From the NCBI RefSeq assembly GCF_900069005.2, contig NZ_LN831278.1, positions 463,784 through 526,233 of the forward strand: a DNA stretch of 62,450 nucleotides, given 5' to 3'. Under the pieces are notes generated by a model that saw only the letters and a list, made by a program, of their open reading frames with translations, searched no databases and was not told the DNA's origin. The translations under genes were made by a program, and so were the position numbers. Shown here one piece after another: positions 60,017-62,450 of this stretch; the first letter of the stretch is position 1; each line of letters begins with the position of its first letter. The DNA comes from Paenibacillus sp. GM2 (GTDB lineage: Bacteria > Bacillota > Bacilli > Paenibacillales > Paenibacillaceae).

Positions 60017-61458
60017 GAGCTGAGGTGTGAGGGTGACCACTCTTGAAGGCGCTCACCGGATGGGTCGATCATCCAGAGGGAGCTTCAAGAACGGTAATAA
60101 GTGAGGCTTGGTACGGGGCACGATGAAGGGGAAGGTGCAGGGCAGATAGTAAGTATCTGGAAGTTGTAACGAAACAGGGTGATGTTAATTTAGGCAAAAG
60201 GGTGCTAAAAGCAAAAAGGGTGCTAAAAATTGTAATGAAACAGAGTATCGTTAGCTGGGCGAAAAGGGCCGCTAAAAATCTAACGAAACAAGGTAACGTT
60301 ATTTGAGCAAAAAGAGGGTGCAAAAAAATGTAACGAAACGGGATAATGTTATTTAGGCCATTTAGGGGCTTTAGAGTGAAATTTACCTCGAATAGCGATA
60401 TGGTGTTTCGTTAGATTTTATTTGCAGCTGTTTTGGTGCAAATAGCGATCTGTAGTTTCGTTAGAGCTGAGGTGTGAGGGTGACCACTCTTGAAGGCCGC
60501 TCACCGGATGGGTCGATCATCCAGAGGGAGCTTCAAGAACGGTAATAAGTGAGGCTTAGTGCAGAGCTCGATGAAGGGGAAGGTGCAGGGCAGATAGTAA
60601 GTATCTGGAAGTTGTAACAAAACAGGATGATGTTAATTTGGGCAAAAGGGTGCTAAAAGCAAAAAGGGTGCTAAAAATTGTAATGAAACAGAGTATCGTT
60701 AGCTGGGCGAAAAGGGCCGCTAAAAATCTAACGAAACAAGGTAACGTTATTTGAGCAAAAAGAAGGTGCAAAAAAATGTAACGAAACGGGATAACGTTAT
60801 TTAGGCCATTTTTGGGGGTTAGAGTGAAATTTACCTCGAATAGCGATATGGTGTTTCGTTAGATTTTATTTACTGCTGTTTTGGTGCAAATAACGATTCG
60901 TAGTTTCGTTAGAGCTGAGGTGTGAGGGTGACCACTCTTGAAGGCCGCTCACCGGATGGGTCGATCATCCAGAGGGAGCTTCAAGAACGGTAATAAGTGA
61001 GGCTTGGTACGGGGCTCGATGTAGGGGAAGGTGCAGGGCAGATAGTAAGTATCTGGAAGTTGTAACGAAACAGGATGATGTTAATTTGGGCAAAAGGGTG
61101 CTAAAAGCAAAAAGGGTGCTAAAAATTGTAATGAAACAGAGTATCGTTAGCTGGGCGAAAAGGGCCGCTAAAAATCTAACGAAACAAGGTAACGTTATTT
61201 GAGCAAAAAGAGGGTGCAAAAAAATGTAACGAAACGGGATAACGTTATTTAGGCCATTTTGGGGCTTTAGAGTGAAATTTACCTCGAATAGCGATATGGT
61301 GTTTCGTTAGATTTTATTTACTGCTGTTTTGGTGCAAATAACGATTCGTAGTTTCGTTTCGTTAGAGCTGAGGTGTGAGGGTGACCACTCTTGAAGGCGC
61401 TCACCGGATGGGTTGATCATCCAGAAGGAGCTTCAAGGACGGTAGTAAGTGAGGTTTA
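60017..61458 (+). repeat. Tandem repeat of about 450 bp, three copies and a partial fourth
   Basis: Units begin GAGCTGAGGTGTGAGGGTGA at 60017, 60464, 60912 and 61365 (periods 447, 448 and 453; the third has an extra GTTTC). Each unit carries four forward family A motifs (TAACGAAAC...GTTATT type) and two inverted ones (AATAACGA/AATAGCGA...GTTTCGTTAG), spaced about 50-60 bases apart. Copies are nearly identical. No gene is believable inside. Confidence 0.93.
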
Positions 61459-61627
61459 GTGCAGAGACTCCATGTGAAGGAGGATGCAGGGCAGCGAATA
61501 GCCGTAATAGTTCCGTCGAAGCTTGGTTTGCTGCTGAAGGTGGATTTGAGAATGGAGTAGAGATATGAAGCCGAAAGTGTATATTATGAAGGAGAGTATA
61601 GGCGGAATGTTCAAAGGAGGAAGCAGC

Positions 61628-62450
61628 ATGGAGTTTGTAACGGCGGAGCAGATGCGAGAGGTTGACCGGTATACGATCAAGCAGATCGGCATTCCAGCTG
61701 TTGTGCTGATGGATAACGCGGGGAGAGCAATTGCTGAAGAAGTGATCGGGCTGGTGATGCGACGAAAAGATACGCTGGCAGACGAGCGCTGGCTTGTGCT
61801 CATAGGTAAAGGAAATAATGGCGGCGATGGGCTGGTCTGTGCCCGGCACCTGGCCGATGCCGGGATTCCGGTGACGCTGGTGTACGCGGTGGCGCCGGAC
61901 CGGCTTGGCGGGGAGGCGGCGGTGCAGCAACGAATCGTTGAGGCGCTGGATTTGCCGCGAATCGTATATGGCGATGAAGCGGATGGGGTCCCGGATATGC
62001 GCAGCTATACGGGGATTGTGGATGCGCTCCTTGGGACAGGGACCAAGGGAGCGCCGCGCGGGGCGTACGCTTCGCTCATTGCGGAAGCGTACGCCAGCGG
62101 TCTGCCGATCGTGGCGGCAGACATTCCGAGCGGCCTGGATGCCGATACAGGCGCGATATACGACCCCTGCATCCAGGCGGAGCTCACGGTGTGCCTGGCC
62201 TTCCTGAAAGCCGGACTGACGCAATATCCGGGAGCGAAGGCGGCAGGGAAGGTGGTCGTGCGCTATATCGGCATTCCGCCGCGGCTCCCGGCTGGGCTGG
62301 CGGGAGCCGGGGTTGTTCTGACCGAGGAGTCGCTGCAGAACGAGCTCGGTCTTGATACAGGGCGGCGCCGCGAACCGGACGGGCATAAGGGCACGTACGG
62401 GCATGTGCTGCTGGCGGCAGGCAGCTTGCCGATGAGCGGCGCCGGCCTGC
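61628..62450 (+). CDS. nnrD: Bifunctional NAD(P)HX epimerase/dehydratase, 5' part (runs off the window)
   Basis: The frame from ATG 61628 is open to the right edge (274 codons). The N-terminal YjeF_N epimerase domain is clear: MEFVTAEQMREVDRYTIKQ, LIGKGNNGGDGLVCARHLAD, VDALLGTGTKGAPRG, and DIPSGLDADTG. The last residues (HKGTYGHVLLAAGS) begin the NnrD dehydratase domain. The enzyme repairs hydrated NAD(P)H. AAGGAGG ends 7 bases before the ATG. Confidence 0.93.
   Translation, partial: MEFVTAEQMREVDRYTIKQIGIPAVVLMDNAGRAIAEEVIGLVMRRKDTLADERWLVLIGKGNNGGDGLVCARHLADAGIPVTLVYAVAPDRLGGEAAVQQRIVEALDLPRIVYGDEADGVPDMRSYTGIVDALLGTGTKGAPRGAYASLIAEAYASGLPIVAADIPSGLDADTGAIYDPCIQAELTVCLAFLKAGLTQYPGAKAAGKVVVRYIGIPPRLPAGLAGAGVVLTEESLQNELGLDTGRRREPDGHKGTYGHVLLAAGSLPMSGAGL

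Noticed and set aside
60069..61219. Repeated minus-strand ORFs of 71-84 residues with a common sequence (MHPLFAQITLPCF...) in each tandem unit
   Set aside because: The similarity follows from the DNA repeat itself. There is no good ribosome site, composition is odd, and the second copy is truncated by small changes, so coding is unlikely.
60017..61458. CRISPR-like appearance of regularly spaced short motifs
   Set aside because: Motifs occur in both orientations and are imperfect, the 'spacers' are themselves repeated, and no cas gene is present.
61433..62404. 323-residue minus-strand ORF opposite nnrD
   Set aside because: Arg/His/Pro-rich antisense frame of a high-G+C gene; the plus strand encodes a clear YjeF_N domain.

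Overview
The window looks like a chromosomal stretch of a Paenibacillus-type Gram-positive endospore former. The basis is intermediate G+C, strong AGGAGG ribosome sites with frequent TTG and GTG starts, an aa3-600 menaquinol oxidase operon, a ComQXPA quorum-sensing locus, YcnI/YcnJ and YezD-type genes, and family-typical intergenic repeats. No rRNA, tRNA, CRISPR array or insertion sequence was seen.

Layout. 1-2.7 kb: end of a type IV pilus operon (prepilin peptidase, PilM, PilN, PilO). 2.9-4.4 kb: NfeD-stomatin pair. 4.6-8 kb: ABC exporter and PspC-PspA envelope-stress genes. 8.3-17 kb: a phosphodiesterase, a sugar-type MFS carrier, copper-handling YcnJ-YcnI, meso-diaminopimelate dehydrogenase, and a Fur-box-controlled AraC regulator plus siderophore-binding lipoprotein. 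17.3-21.7 kb: qoxABCD and csoR. 21.8-27.5 kb: a penicillin-binding-like serine hydrolase, an SPFH/ribbon-helix-helix/unknown operon, a stalk-domain secreted protein and a nitroreductase.

27.6-37 kb is the main discovery: a compact class II lanthipeptide locus that appears to be a complete relative of the enterococcal two-peptide cytolysin. Two precursors (minus strand) share a double-glycine leader, the hexapeptide ADVQPE and a core starting TTP-x-C. With them lie an M50-type membrane metalloprotease resembling the CylI immunity protein and a LanM synthetase. Divergently transcribed are a stand-alone LuxR-type HTH protein, a C39-peptidase ABC exporter (CylB-like) and a secreted subtilisin (CylA-like). 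The arrangement predicts two-step leader removal: the exporter cuts after GG, then the subtilisin cuts after Glu. Directly downstream is a second RiPP-type set (E1-like protein, YcaO, SagB-like dehydrogenase) that lacks a visible precursor and leader-binding domain and ends in a DUF4177 gene broken by TGA.

40.2-45.3 kb: GntR regulator and comQ-comX-comP-comA. 46.2-47.7 kb: a tyrosine recombinase enclosed by a perfect 26-bp inverted repeat, with a candidate small RNA inside. 47.9-53.3 kb: HD-GYP protein, a TPP-riboswitch-controlled thiamine-precursor ABC transporter and CcdC. 53.5-58.4 kb: lactonase-family protein and a sulfate transporter behind a structured terminator leader. 59.4-61.5 kb: a gene-poor region with a roughly 450-bp tandem repeat built from a short motif also found at 4.4 kb. 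The right edge holds the start of the NAD(P)HX repair enzyme gene.
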